From Algoriphagus litoralis (lineage in GTDB: Bacteria > Bacteroidota > Bacteroidia > Cytophagales > Cyclobacteriaceae): 64,000 nucleotides of DNA. Below, in pieces: positions 42,014 through 52,325 of the stretch. Position 1 is the first letter of the stretch. Each line of letters starts with the position of its first letter. The DNA lies in assembly GCF_003259255.1 (NCBI RefSeq), contig NZ_QGOL01000017.1, positions 1 to 64,000 of the forward strand. Direction: 5' to 3'. A program made the position numbers and the translations under genes. The notes under the pieces are model-generated. The model was not told the DNA's origin, searched no databases, and was given only the letters and a program-made list of their open reading frames with translations.

Positions 42014-45000
42014 CGCAACAAATACATTTTCCCATATCCTTTGGTAAATCCACGGTCTCCGGCCGTTGGTCGATGCTCCATGAATTGCCCATTTTTCCGG
42101 ATCAGGACGCGATAAATGTAAACTCCATTCGCCAGTTGATCTCCAAACTCATCCCGGCCATCCCAAGCATATTCGGTGATGTTGTTACCGATTCGGATGG
42201 GACCGAGTTCATTCTGGAGGATTTCCCGTACCACTTTACCTGTCACGGTCATAATCTGAATCTTGATCTCATCCGGAATCTCTGAGCCTGTCAGGGTAAA
42301 TACAAATCGAACGGAGGTGCTGAAAGGATTGGGATAGGGATAGAAATTGGTGATTTGCGACTCATTGACCACTTCAAAAGTAATCTCATAAGGCTGAGGC
42401 GAGTCTTCATTGGTGATCCTTAAAGTGTAAAGCCCATCTGCCAAAGGTCCGGGTACGAAAGAAACACGGAAGCTCTCATTCTCTGAGGCCGGAGCCCAGG
42501 TAAGATTTGGATTGGAGAAGTTGATTTTGGAAAATTGGCATCCTTCACAATTTTGCTTGAGGAAGATTTCCATTCCCAGTGTGTCGCGCTTATAGATCAG
42601 TGTCTGGTCATTTTTGAGCAGGGCTGTGACCATCACGTTGGGTGATACGAGATCACCATCCATAATATAGATTCCGTCAAAATTCACGTCCAACAGCGCG
42701 GTAGAATTGTCTCCCTCCACCTCAAATGCAACACCCAAATCAATCTGGTTATTTCTGTAGGACTGCTCTCTGAGGATTCTTGGATTGGCAAAGACCTCCA
42801 GCTCAGTTTCTCCTACTCTACCGATACTGGTGAAATCTATGCTGAATTCCGCTTCCTCCCCAGCCTTCACAGCAGGGATTTTAATCGAGACGTTTTCGAC
42901 TTTCTTGGAGGTCAGATTTGTCATTTTATAATCCACCTGTATCGAATCCAGGAAGTTATAGATCGACGCATTTTTGAATATAAAATCTAATTTGGCGGCC
43001 TGCCCTTCCCTGATTCGTATCCTCTCTCCTGGATTTTTCTCCAGTAAGACACCTTCGGGAAGTCCTTCAAAATTCACCTGCCACTTATCCAACTGAGCAG
43101 GCCGGGTCGAATTTTCATCATTCATCTGATACCTCAGCCTGAGGTATGGATAGCTCAGTGGATTGATAAAGGAGAGGTCCAGTTCCTTTTCCAGCGAATT
43201 TTCAAGCAGCAGCTCTTCCTCCCCGTTTTCCTTTACTCCCAAAATATCAAATTGGGTATACCGCTCCTCATTGATCCAGTTTCTTGCATTTACATTTTGG
43301 AAAAAACGCTCCCAAGTAGCTGCAGGGCCAATTCGTGGGGTGAGAATCACTCCGCTGGAGAAATATCCTTCAATGTCTGATTTGAACGTGAGGGTTTGTT
43401 CAGATGCCGGCTGCTCGAAGTTCGAATTCCCGACAATTTCAATGGATTCACCGGGGCGCATTCCTTTTCGTCCGTAAAGGATGTATGGATCACCTGATTT
43501 CAAAGCTCGAAGTGTCGCTTCATTTGCCCCAAATTCCCGTAAACTTTGGTATGCCCGCTCAGGCCAGGCGTCAAAATTGACATTGCCCACGGTGAAAATG
43601 ACCACATAATCCCCATCTTTCACTCCTCGAACATAATCCTGAAGAATCGTATTTCCCGGAGTAGTAATCCAAGCATTTAGGATACTTTGAATCATCTGGG
43701 GAACTCTACCGCAAGCTCGGGAATCCAGAATATCAAATCCAGGAACAGGCACTGCCAAGTAAGGAAGCAGGGTTTTTTGGTCAATGGCTACCAAACCAAT
43801 CGATCCATTGGGACAGAGTCGACTGTTGGCATTGTTGACATTGTCGATGATCTGTGGCACTTGGTCAAAATAAAACTGGGTATTTCTGAAGTTGAGCGAA
43901 TCCACAGCAGAACCTATGGTAAACACCTCGATGTTTGTCTTCCGGCTGATGTATTGCCAGGATTTTCGCGATTGATCCAGTTCGATATTCTCCAATTGAC
44001 TTTGAACCAGCTGTTCCTCTACCCGCTGTGTCCAGCCATTTCCTGTATTTGGGATATAAGAAAAGCTACTATTCGACCAACCATCCGTCTCCCCGGCTTT
44101 GGGCTCCTGGTATCTAGATCTCCAATAATAAGTGGTAGAATCATTTCCCGCAGATAGATTTACCGGCCATTCTACAAGGCCGGAAGTGGTTGCTCTTATT
44201 TCCTTTCTGAATGTGGAATTAAAGTTGACTGTAGTATCCAGCTGGATGATCAGCGTTCGATTTTCTGTCAGTTTGCCAGGAGCCTGAGTAACCAACTTGA
44301 TGTCTTTTTGGTTTACAATACCAAAATCGGTCGGATACAGATTGATGGTACCACTCATAGGAATGAATGCCGTGTAGGTGATTAAATTATTGGCATAAGT
44401 CATCTCCGGAACGGAACGCTCTGTGTTCACAGAAATCATAAACTGATTTTCTCCGGCGGCATCCACCAGGAAATTTGGCACTTGAAAGACCAATGTATCA
44501 GATCTAGAAATCGAAGAGATCATGACTGGATCAAAACTGACCATAGTACCATCCGGGAGTTTACGGTCAATTTTAAAATTCAGCGAATCCCGATTCACAA
44601 TTCCAAGATTCCGAACGACAAAGGACAATTTCAGTGTCTCTGTGATGGAGGATAGCGGCGCATTGTCAAAAGTACCAAGACTTACTTCCTCCACATTGAC
44701 AGCATAATCAGCCTTATTCGCTGGGAAAATACGGACCGCGGGATCACCTAGCATTACCATCTGCTCCATGTGCGAATAATTGAGCGGATTGGTGCCATAG
44801 CGATTGATAAATATTCGCTCGGCATTTTGCTTAATTTCCCCAATTGTACGGTAGATCATCGTGCTGTCTGCAAAGGCAGTGGTATAAAAAGCGTCAGAAT
44901 ACCTTCTGAGATAGACATCTACTCCTATAGAGGTATTGGCCAGAACGGAAACGGCACCTTTTTCAGGTGTCATGACCCAGTCCTCACCTTGGGTGTAAGT

Positions 45001-47043
45001 AGTAGAAAAGGCACTGCCGTAGTCACACCCATTGAACAGCATGATCGGGTATTTTCCTTTATTGGCATATCCCAAGGTGGGATCAGAAGCAAAACCAATC
45101 TCAATATCGATCACTGTGGGCGAGCCATGACCGAAAAATGTCAACATGGACCGGCCTTCATTCAAATCTCCCGAAATATCAATGGCCTCAACCACAGAAT
45201 TGGAGCGTTTGCGGTAGGTGGTTACATTGCCTCCCAGATAGGGGCCTTCAGCGATTGCTTTGAAACCGTTGAGGAAATTAAAATAGCGGTCCAATTCGAA
45301 TTCTGAAACTCCGCCCCCAAGGTGGATCAATTCTTTCTGCCAAGGCTCACTGATGCCTACCTGGTCTTTTTCGATGGCCTTGTCTAGGTAATCGGCGAGT
45401 TGTTGGGAATTTTTGGCTGGGATTCTGCCGACCGCAAACGCAGGGGTAGTCGGATTAGCCGGATCTAGATTCAGGGCATAGACATTATCAGAAAAAGGAT
45501 AGCCACCGACAGGCACAAGATCTTGGAAGGAAAACGCCTCAGGCGATTTACGGTAGAAGACATTTTGATTGTTCAATCTGCCTTGTGAGTAGATTGCCAG
45601 AGATCTGGCTGCCAATAGCACGTGTGTGGGTTTGTGGACAGGATAGTAGGCCCTGAAAAACTCATAGAGCGCAATGGGGGATTTTTCTCCATAGCCATAT
45701 TGATCGTAGATTTCCTCCATCCGTATAGTCAGGGTATCAAATCCACCACCCAAAGCCGAAGCACGATGCGCACCGTAGGATTTCAAAGGATTAGAATACT
45801 TGCTGCTCGCTTTTTCCAGTTCCCTGTGACCGACCAAAATGTAATTGGCTGCTTGCGCGAGGTAATTTCGAAACTTCAGCGGCTGCATTTGGGCCACTGA
45901 AATCACGGATTGTTCCGATTGAATCCAAATTTTACTGGCTTGGCTAGGAACTGCTGCGGCAAAACTCAATGCTGAACCGGATTTGGACACGTCCACCTTT
46001 TGGACATTGGTCAGGTCGGAAACGTCCATGGCTACATAATTTTCCTGTACCTGATTGATTACTACCCGTTGATTTCCTGCGGGAAATCTCATGAGAATCG
46101 GGGCAAAATCTCCGTTTTGGATAGGTTTGCGGTAGGTGATTTTTGCGTAAGCAATTGAGACATTATCCGTGGCATCAGCTCCCTGTGGTAGAACCCTCAC
46201 GACCAAAGAACCATTTGCATTGAAGTCGCTCATTTGCAGATTTAGGCTTAGCTGCGGGTACTCATAGCCTGCAAAATTGGACTGAGTGAGGAGACGCTGG
46301 GAGCCGGCTGCAGGGCCTGCACTGATGGCAACCGAATGTGCATTTTCTGACCTACCGACCAGTCCAATCTCCAATTGGGCCCCACCGGAGTTGAGAAGAG
46401 ATCCCAGGTCTGTGAAAGTCAAATCCCTGGCGCTTCCTTTGGTAATAAGTGTTCCCATCCAACCTTGTCCCTGATCATAAGAGGATAGTCTAAATCCCAA
46501 AGTATACCCACGCCCCAAGGAGTATTGGTCTGATAAAACTTGCAGTTTTTCAGTTTCAAAACTGGTAATCAAAGGAAGGTTATTGGCAGGAATAGGCCGT
46601 TGCCCCATCCGCTTTCCTGGTGTACCGGGAGTTACCGTAAGGAAAAAAGCAGTCGTATCAGTATATGTATTGTAATACGGATTGGGTATAGTAGCAAACT
46701 CGGTGTATAGTTTTTTATCCAGTTCGGCATCGTTTCGAATTCCGTAGAAATCGATAAAATCCTGTGGATCTACTTTCCCGTCATTTTCACCTTCGACATG
46801 AATGGCTACTTCCTTACCCCTATGATAAACCCGAATCATTCGCGGATCCAAAGTGGCGAGGTTAATCCCTGAAGATTGGAGTACTTCCGGAGTGATCCGG
46901 TATATTCCATCCTGGGCAGTCGGAATCTTGTAATACGTCAAGGCATAATCATACCAGACAGGCACTTGTGCTTTGGCAAAAGTGAATAGGAAAAATAACA
47001 GCAGACTAGAGAGAAAAGCTATTTTGATCCTCATCTTTGCCAT
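42010..47043 (-). CDS. porU2: Putative type IX secretion sortase PorU2 (C25 peptidase)
   Basis: The 1677-residue protein has a signal peptide ending 'FTFAKAQ'. The gingipain-type C25 domain lies at about 470-780: His639 in 'LTFFGHGSPT' and Cys673 in 'IMLFNGCDYGS' are the catalytic pair, and 'MVMLGDPAVRIF' closes it. Several Ig-like/CARDB-type repeats follow (about 800-1550). The C-terminal 'YPYPNPFSTSVRFVFTL...VREILQ...WDGRDEFGDQLANGVYIYRV' is a T9SS sorting-type domain with FlgD-like features. PorU removes C-terminal signals and attaches cargo to lipopolysaccharide. This longer variant with its own sorting domain matches the PorU2 type. It overlaps the porV-like gene by 13 bases. Confidence 0.87.
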   Translation of the reverse strand: MAKMRIKIAFLSSLLLFFLFTFAKAQVPVWYDYALTYYKIPTAQDGIYRITPEVLQSSGINLATLDPRMIRVYHRGKEVAIHVEGENDGKVDPQDFIDFYGIRNDAELDKKLYTEFATIPNPYYNTYTDTTAFFLTVTPGTPGKRMGQRPIPANNLPLITSFETEKLQVLSDQYSLGRGYTLGFRLSSYDQGQGWMGTLITKGSARDLTFTDLGSLLNSGGAQLEIGLVGRSENAHSVAISAGPAAGSQRLLTQSNFAGYEYPQLSLNLQMSDFNANGSLVVRVLPQGADATDNVSIAYAKITYRKPIQNGDFAPILMRFPAGNQRVVINQVQENYVAMDVSDLTNVQKVDVSKSGSALSFAAAVPSQASKIWIQSEQSVISVAQMQPLKFRNYLAQAANYILVGHRELEKASSKYSNPLKSYGAHRASALGGGFDTLTIRMEEIYDQYGYGEKSPIALYEFFRAYYPVHKPTHVLLAARSLAIYSQGRLNNQNVFYRKSPEAFSFQDLVPVGGYPFSDNVYALNLDPANPTTPAFAVGRIPAKNSQQLADYLDKAIEKDQVGISEPWQKELIHLGGGVSEFELDRYFNFLNGFKAIAEGPYLGGNVTTYRKRSNSVVEAIDISGDLNEGRSMLTFFGHGSPTVIDIEIGFASDPTLGYANKGKYPIMLFNGCDYGSAFSTTYTQGEDWVMTPEKGAVSVLANTSIGVDVYLRRYSDAFYTTAFADSTMIYRTIGEIKQNAERIFINRYGTNPLNYSHMEQMVMLGDPAVRIFPANKADYAVNVEEVSLGTFDNAPLSSITETLKLSFVVRNLGIVNRDSLNFKIDRKLPDGTMVSFDPVMISSISRSDTLVFQVPNFLVDAAGENQFMISVNTERSVPEMTYANNLITYTAFIPMSGTINLYPTDFGIVNQKDIKLVTQAPGKLTENRTLIIQLDTTVNFNSTFRKEIRATTSGLVEWPVNLSAGNDSTTYYWRSRYQEPKAGETDGWSNSSFSYIPNTGNGWTQRVEEQLVQSQLENIELDQSRKSWQYISRKTNIEVFTIGSAVDSLNFRNTQFYFDQVPQIIDNVNNANSRLCPNGSIGLVAIDQKTLLPYLAVPVPGFDILDSRACGRVPQMIQSILNAWITTPGNTILQDYVRGVKDGDYVVIFTVGNVNFDAWPERAYQSLREFGANEATLRALKSGDPYILYGRKGMRPGESIEIVGNSNFEQPASEQTLTFKSDIEGYFSSGVILTPRIGPAATWERFFQNVNARNWINEERYTQFDILGVKENGEEELLLENSLEKELDLSFINPLSYPYLRLRYQMNDENSTRPAQLDKWQVNFEGLPEGVLLEKNPGERIRIREGQAAKLDFIFKNASIYNFLDSIQVDYKMTNLTSKKVENVSIKIPAVKAGEEAEFSIDFTSIGRVGETELEVFANPRILREQSYRNNQIDLGVAFEVEGDNSTALLDVNFDGIYIMDGDLVSPNVMVTALLKNDQTLIYKRDTLGMEIFLKQNCEGCQFSKINFSNPNLTWAPASENESFRVSFVPGPLADGLYTLRITNEDSPQPYEITFEVVNESQITNFYPYPNPFSTSVRFVFTLTGSEIPDEIKIQIMTVTGKVVREILQNELGPIRIGNNITEYAWDGRDEFGDQLANGVYIYRVLIRKNGQFMEHRPTAGDRGFTKGYGKMYLLR

Positions 47044-48161
47044 GCTTTAAATTTTCTGAAATCAGACCCTAGCTTTTCCAAACTAACCTTTACACTGAAA
47101 ATATGTGAGTAAGGGCTCTCAGAAACATCACCCAAATCTGAAAGTGCATAATCGATCTGAAACCGCTCATTCAGGATCACGCCCAATCCTGCAGCCGGTA
47201 AAAAATTCAGAGATTCTATTCCATTAAAATCTTTGATGTACTGAAAATTACTCACCCCTCCCCGCACAAAGACCAGATTCTTAAAGCCTAGTTCCAAACC
47301 AAACTTAGGATCAATACTTAATGTGGACGAAGAAATAAGCGTGTTTCTGGCTCCGTCAAAAGTCGTCTCCAAATCCAATGCTGTCAAGAGGTTGAATTTT
47401 TCACCAATTTTCCAATCGTATGCGATACTTGCTATGGCTTTTGGCAAGGTAATCTCCACTGAATTGACGGGCACCTCATTATTCGTCTGAGCATAGATCT
47501 CCCGGACCAGTTCGGCATCATGGGACCAGGCATTATAGGTGGTGGTGATATCGCGCAGCATGAGCCCAAGGGTGATTCTTTTTTGGATATAAATCCCGCC
47601 GACGTCCAGTCCAAATCCCCAAGCCTGGGCGAATTTCCCCACATTCCTGTGAATCACCTTTGCATTGGCACCCACCTTGAATTTAGCTGAAATATCCCGG
47701 GCAAAACTCAGAAGCAGCGCATAATCTGCTGCGTTGAAAAACTGAATATTATTGTAGTTGATTGCCCCGTTGGCGTCATACAGAAATCGGGTATCCGGGA
47801 TATCATCTACTCCAAATCTGATCAACGAAACCGCAATTTGATTTTGATTGCCAAGGGGAGTACTGAATCCAACATAGTCATATTGTGCGATTCCCGCGAA
47901 ATATTCAGCATGCATCAGCGAAAATTCATATTGATGTTGGATACCGGTGAGCGCAGCAGGGTTCCAATAGGCAGAAGTGACATCTCTGACTGCACCTACC
48001 TGAGCGCCCCCCATTCCCAATGCTCTGGCACCGACACCAATACTTAGAAATTCATTTGAATATTTGGGAGTGAGATTCTGAGAAAACACAGAATTTGTCC
48101 AAAAGACCTGAACGCAAAACAGGATTACGGAAAAGAAAAATTTCACTCCATAGATTTTCAC
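47031..48161 (-). CDS. PorV/PorQ-family outer-membrane beta-barrel
   Basis: The protein has a signal peptide ending 'NSVFSQ'. The start is uncertain: GTG at 48161 is chosen, GTG at 48146 or TTG at 48185 are alternatives, and no ATG exists. The mature protein carries 'EFLSIGVGARALGMGGAQVGAVRDVTSAYWNPAAL', the FadL-like hallmark of PorV/PorQ, followed by about 14 beta strands and an end 'HIFSVKVSLEKL'. PorV shuttles T9SS cargo from the translocon to the PorU attachment complex. It is co-transcribed with and overlapping porU2, so the two probably form a dedicated attachment pair. Confidence 0.87.
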   Translation of the reverse strand: MKIYGVKFFFSVILFCVQVFWTNSVFSQNLTPKYSNEFLSIGVGARALGMGGAQVGAVRDVTSAYWNPAALTGIQHQYEFSLMHAEYFAGIAQYDYVGFSTPLGNQNQIAVSLIRFGVDDIPDTRFLYDANGAINYNNIQFFNAADYALLLSFARDISAKFKVGANAKVIHRNVGKFAQAWGFGLDVGGIYIQKRITLGLMLRDITTTYNAWSHDAELVREIYAQTNNEVPVNSVEITLPKAIASIAYDWKIGEKFNLLTALDLETTFDGARNTLISSSTLSIDPKFGLELGFKNLVFVRGGVSNFQYIKDFNGIESLNFLPAAGLGVILNERFQIDYALSDLGDVSESPYSHIFSVKVSLEKLGSDFRKFKAWQR

Positions 48162-48516
48162 GATGCCAAAATAATTCAAATTCAAAAACTCCTACTAACC
48201 CTTTTGAAATTAAATCAATTAAACTCGATTTAATGTACATCATCGGACACTTTTCTGTCTCATTGTAGAACATATTTTCATCCGATTTTTCCTGCCACTA
48301 CCCGAATCAAAAAAAAGACAACATTTTGGCAGGAATAAAAAAATGCAATCCTGAGCTCTGAAGGCTGCTTTTTCAGAACTAGGGTATCCCTACTAGCTGG
48401 TTTTAGCAAGGAATTAGGTAATGCAAGGTAGCAGGGAAAAGATTGGTATCATTTTTCTTTATCAAATGTCCATAGCAAAGAAAAAATACTCCGAAAGGAC
48501 ACCTAAACCTTATATC
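48162..48516. other. Divergent intergenic region between porV-like and padR
   Basis: Carries the promoters for both directions. An open frame from 48421 runs into padR without a convincing start, and no structured RNA or clear TAnnTTTG box was found. Confidence 0.4.
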
Positions 48517-48846
48517 ATGAACGTCGCCAACACACAGATTCAAATGCGCAAAGGGCTCTTGGAGTTTTGCGTTTTGCACATCATCTCCCGAGGCGAGGTA
48601 TATACTTCTGATCTGATCGAAGAGCTCACCCAGGCTCAGATGATCGTGGTCGAAGGCACCCTCTATCCGCTTCTCAATCGGCTCAAATCCGCAGAACTCG
48701 TCAGCTACAGATGGGTAGAATCCGAATCAGGACCTCCCAGAAAGTACTATTCAATCACTGAAGAAGGGAAGAAATTTCTATTGACACTCTCGGAAACATG
48801 GTCTTCACTGGTCAATTCTACTTCAGAAATCACCTCAAAGAATTGA
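48517..48846 (+). CDS. PadR-family transcriptional regulator
   Basis: ATG at 48517 gives 109 residues: 'MNVANTQIQMRKGLLEFCVLHIISRGEVYTSDLIEELTQAQMIVVEGTLYPLLNRLKSAELVSYRWVESESGPPRKYYSITEEGKKFLLTL'. This is the PadR winged helix with the 'EGTLYPLLNRL' recognition helix and 'GPPRKYY' wing. An upstream in-frame extension to 48421 lacks family similarity. It lies 31 bases ahead of the PspC gene, an arrangement seen throughout Bacteroidota, and probably autoregulates the pair in response to envelope stress. Confidence 0.92.
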   Translation: MNVANTQIQMRKGLLEFCVLHIISRGEVYTSDLIEELTQAQMIVVEGTLYPLLNRLKSAELVSYRWVESESGPPRKYYSITEEGKKFLLTLSETWSSLVNSTSEITSKN

Positions 48847-48877
48847 ACCTGAAGCAACCCTAAAATTAAGATCTCAC

Positions 48878-50830
48878 ATGAAAAAGACGATAAGCATCAA
48901 CATCAGCGGCATTCTCTTCCACATCGAAGAAGACGGCTACGATTCGCTCAGAAAGTACCTGGATGCGATCAACAGGCACTTTTCAAATTACAAGGATAAT
49001 CATGAAATCATCTCCGATATCGAAAACCGAATTGCGGAGATTTTTCTGAGCAATCTGAAAAATAACAAGCAAGTCATCACCGCCGAAAACGTGGATAAAC
49101 TCATCGAAAAGATGGGTACCATAGCCGATTTTACAGCAGAGGAGAAAGAGGAAATTATCGAGGAGGAAAACGAAACCTCGCAGGAAGATTTCTACAAATA
49201 CGTCACCCCTCCTGGCAGCGAAACAGGCGGGTATAAAAAACTAAAGCGACTCGAAAACAAGAAAATCCTCGGGGGTGTATGTGCCGGTATTGCCAATTAC
49301 TTCTCCGTCGATCCATTATGGACCCGACTCATCGCTATTTTATTGCTTTTCAGCGGTAACTTGAATTTTAAACTCGGATTTCTGGACATCTTCCCTTTTG
49401 ACAACTTCCGGTTCAATCTGAGCTTTGGTTTCTTTGCCATCGTGGCCTACATCGTGCTCTGGATAATCCTTCCTGTGTCTTACGAGGTGATGGAAGACGC
49501 CAAAGTCAAAAAACTCTTCAGAAATCCCGACGACAAAGTTCTCGGTGGTGTTTCCAGTGGATTGGCAGCTTATTTTGGGGTCGAAGTAATTTATGTCAGA
49601 TTGGCTTTTGTCCTTTTGGCTTTTGCCGGTGGATCAGGTATTTTGATATATCTCATCCTTTGGATCATCACTCCGGTGGCGAGTTCGATCACAGAGCGAA
49701 TCAAAATGAAGGGCGGAGAAATCACCTTGGACAGCATTGATTCGACGATCAAAGAAAGCATCAATCCGATTCCTTCTCAGCCTGAATCAAATGCCAGAAA
49801 AATCCTGATGGCCCCTTTTCGGGTATTGGGCAAAGTCATCGACGCTCTGGGATCTGCATTGGGACCACTCGGCAGGTTCCTTGGTACGGTGATCCGAATC
49901 ATCTTTGGTTTGATCATATTCTTTATTGGTTTGGCCTTGACCATCACACCCTTGCTCGCCTTAGCTGCCTATTTTGGAATAACGGACTCAGATTATCGTG
50001 CCTTGATTGATGATTTTCCGATCGAGTTATTCACTGATATGGTTCCGCTTTGGTTGGTGATTGCAAGTATCGGATTGGTCATCATCCCTGGGTTGATTAT
50101 CCTTTTGCTGGGATTGAGTGTGCTAGCGCAAAAGAACCTTATCGGAGGTCGTTTTGGCCTCGTGGCTTTGGGTCTTTGGTTGCTCTGCATCGGAATATCC
50201 GCATTCCAGATTCCTAAAATCGTCCTGCAGTTCAAAGAGGAAAATCAGTATGAAACTGAAGCCACACTGCCTGTAAGCCCAGGCACACTGATTCTCAAGG
50301 TAAATGACTTTGAAGACGAGGAGATTTTCAATAAGGCCAATCTGCGAATTGTAGGAAGTTCTGATTCCTTGGTATCATTGAATCAAGAGGTATTTGCCCG
50401 AGGCAAAAGCAAACAAGAAGCATTAGAAAATGCCAAAAAGCTAAGCTACTCCTATTCAGTACAGGATTCAGTGATCACGTTCGAAGAGGGGTTTGATCTG
50501 AGAGCTTTGGATACGTTCCGGGATCAGCGAGTAAATCTGACCTTGAGTATTCCGTATGACCGACCTTTCATCATGGAAAGGTCCCTATTGGAAATCCTGA
50601 GAAACACGATCTACAACAACGGATACAGATCCTCGGATGTCAGATCATCCACCGTTTGGGTGTTCAATGAGGCTGGTTTGGTCTGTCTGAATTGTACTGA
50701 AAAAGATGGAGATTTAAGCGATTGGGACATGGATGAGGAAGATCGCGTACCTGTAGATTCACTTTCCAAAGCCAAAATGGACAGCATCACACGGGCCAAA
50801 TTTGCCGATTCTTTTTTCATGAAAGATTAA
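48878..50830 (+). CDS. PspC-domain membrane protein
   Basis: The 650-residue protein starts with a cytoplasmic domain ('MKKTISINISGILFHIEEDGYDSLRKYLDAINRHFSNYKDNHEIISDIENRIAEIFL', residues 1-95). Two PspC domains follow ('KKLKRLENKKILGGVCAGIANYFSVDPLWTRL' about 122-195; 'KKLFRNPDDKVLGGVSSGLAAYFGVEVIYVRL' about 207-272). Three or four further helices lie between about 325 and 450, then a long soluble C-terminal domain. It is likely an envelope-stress sensor or anchor, encoded with its PadR repressor. The terminator at 50852 closes the transcript. Confidence 0.9.
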   Translation: MKKTISINISGILFHIEEDGYDSLRKYLDAINRHFSNYKDNHEIISDIENRIAEIFLSNLKNNKQVITAENVDKLIEKMGTIADFTAEEKEEIIEEENETSQEDFYKYVTPPGSETGGYKKLKRLENKKILGGVCAGIANYFSVDPLWTRLIAILLLFSGNLNFKLGFLDIFPFDNFRFNLSFGFFAIVAYIVLWIILPVSYEVMEDAKVKKLFRNPDDKVLGGVSSGLAAYFGVEVIYVRLAFVLLAFAGGSGILIYLILWIITPVASSITERIKMKGGEITLDSIDSTIKESINPIPSQPESNARKILMAPFRVLGKVIDALGSALGPLGRFLGTVIRIIFGLIIFFIGLALTITPLLALAAYFGITDSDYRALIDDFPIELFTDMVPLWLVIASIGLVIIPGLIILLLGLSVLAQKNLIGGRFGLVALGLWLLCIGISAFQIPKIVLQFKEENQYETEATLPVSPGTLILKVNDFEDEEIFNKANLRIVGSSDSLVSLNQEVFARGKSKQEALENAKKLSYSYSVQDSVITFEEGFDLRALDTFRDQRVNLTLSIPYDRPFIMERSLLEILRNTIYNNGYRSSDVRSSTVWVFNEAGLVCLNCTEKDGDLSDWDMDEEDRVPVDSLSKAKMDSITRAKFADSFFMKD

Positions 50831-50851
50831 TCAATTCAACCTGAAGCATTT

Positions 50852-50882
50852 AAAAAGAGACACCCGCAAAGTGTCTCTTTTT
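50852..50882 (+). terminator. Rho-independent terminator after pspC gene
   Basis: AAAAAGAGACAC and GTGTCTCTTTTT form a 12-bp stem with a 7-base loop, followed by more T residues. It separates the padR-pspC unit from the metallohydrolase gene. Confidence 0.85.
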
Positions 50883-50915
50883 TTGTACCTTCTTGGTAAT
50901 TAAAGCGAGAAAAAG

Positions 50916-52316
50916 ATGGATGTAACCGTAAAATTTTTGGGAGGTGCTGGAGCCGTCACCGGATCAAAATATCTGATAGACCTTGGTGAATTTGAGTTTT
51001 TGGTGGATTGCGGCCTTTTCCAAGGCCGGAAGGAACTGAGAGAACGAAACTGGGACAAATTCCCCATGCCAGTGGATAAGCTTGAGGCTGTTATCCTGAC
51101 CCATGCACACATGGACCATATCGGGTACCTACCCAGACTGGTGAAGCAAGGGTTTACCGGACCGATTTATTGTACAGAAGCCTCTGCCGAATTGGCAAAA
51201 ATCCTGCTTTTGGACTCCGGAAAACTGCAGGAGGAAGAAGCAGAATTTGCCCGAAAAAAAGGGTATTCCCGTCATGAAGATCCTCAACCCCTTTATACCA
51301 TGGAAGATGCGGAGTCGGTATTCCCCCAGCTCGTGCCTATGCCTTTTGACAAGACATTTTCTATACATAATGGAGTGGAGGTCACTTTTTTCCATGCGGG
51401 CCATATCCTTGGTGCTTCTATCGTGAAGGTTACCTTAAGGGGAGAGACTCAAACCAAAAAACTGGTCTTTTCCGGAGATTTGGGACGATATCATGATCCG
51501 GTACTGTTTCCTCCCACCCGAATTCCAAAAGCTGATATAGTTTGGATTGAATCAACCTATGGAGACCGATCCGCTCCTGACACCAAACCTGAAATCGAAC
51601 TGGCCCGGGTGATCAATGAAACGTTTGATCGGGATGGATTGGTGATCATTCCTTCTTTTGCTGTGGGCAGAACCCAATTGATGCTTTACCTGCTGTATCA
51701 CCTGATGGAAAAAGGAAAAATCCCCAAAGTGCCGATTTTCCTCGACAGCCCAATGGCCATTGACACCACCAAGCTTTATCTCGATTTCCATGCAGATCAT
51801 CGCCTATCCGCTATGTTGGAAGAAGATACAGCGCATGCATTCAAGCATCCCCAGCTTCACTACATCCAAAAAAGGGAACAGTCCATGGAATTGAATGATT
51901 TCCGGGGAAGAGGAATCATTATTTCCGCCAGTGGAATGGCCACGGGAGGACGTGTGCTGCATCACCTCTTTCATCACATTCCACATGCGAAAAATGGCGT
52001 AGTGATCGTTGGTTATCAGGCTGAGGGCACGCGTGGCAGACGCCTCCTAGAGGGGGAGACTACCATTCGGATCTACGGCAATGATGTACCGGTCAATGCT
52101 CAGATCTATCACATAGAGGGGCTTTCAGCACATTCGGACCAAGGTGAACTTATGGATTGGGCTGAGGGATTTTCTGAAAAGCCAAAAATGACCTTTATCG
52201 TACATGGTGAGGAAAAGAGTGCCTTGGCTTTGGCTCAAAAACTTAATGAGGAATTAGGATGGAATACCATCATCCCACAGTATTTGGAATCATTTGTGCT
52301 TTTCGAAGGCATTTAA
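50916..52316 (+). CDS. MBL-fold beta-CASP metallo-hydrolase (RNA-processing type)
   Basis: The 466 residues start 'VTVKFLGGAGAVTGSKYLIDLGEFEFLVDCGLFQG'. The metal motif is His63-Ala-His65-Met-Asp67-His68 in 'LTHAHMDHIGYLP'. Further motifs are 'HAGHILGAS', 'FSGDLGRYHDP', the beta-CASP segment 'PSFAVGRTQLMLYLL', 'IIISASGMATGGRVLHHL' and the RMMBL end 'GLSAHSDQGELMDW'. This is the CPSF/YsxC-like RNase family, likely acting on RNA ends. Followed after 9 bases by a small lipoprotein gene. Confidence 0.93.
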   Translation: MDVTVKFLGGAGAVTGSKYLIDLGEFEFLVDCGLFQGRKELRERNWDKFPMPVDKLEAVILTHAHMDHIGYLPRLVKQGFTGPIYCTEASAELAKILLLDSGKLQEEEAEFARKKGYSRHEDPQPLYTMEDAESVFPQLVPMPFDKTFSIHNGVEVTFFHAGHILGASIVKVTLRGETQTKKLVFSGDLGRYHDPVLFPPTRIPKADIVWIESTYGDRSAPDTKPEIELARVINETFDRDGLVIIPSFAVGRTQLMLYLLYHLMEKGKIPKVPIFLDSPMAIDTTKLYLDFHADHRLSAMLEEDTAHAFKHPQLHYIQKREQSMELNDFRGRGIIISASGMATGGRVLHHLFHHIPHAKNGVVIVGYQAEGTRGRRLLEGETTIRIYGNDVPVNAQIYHIEGLSAHSDQGELMDWAEGFSEKPKMTFIVHGEEKSALALAQKLNEELGWNTIIPQYLESFVLFEGI

Positions 52317-52325
52317 AACTAAAAC

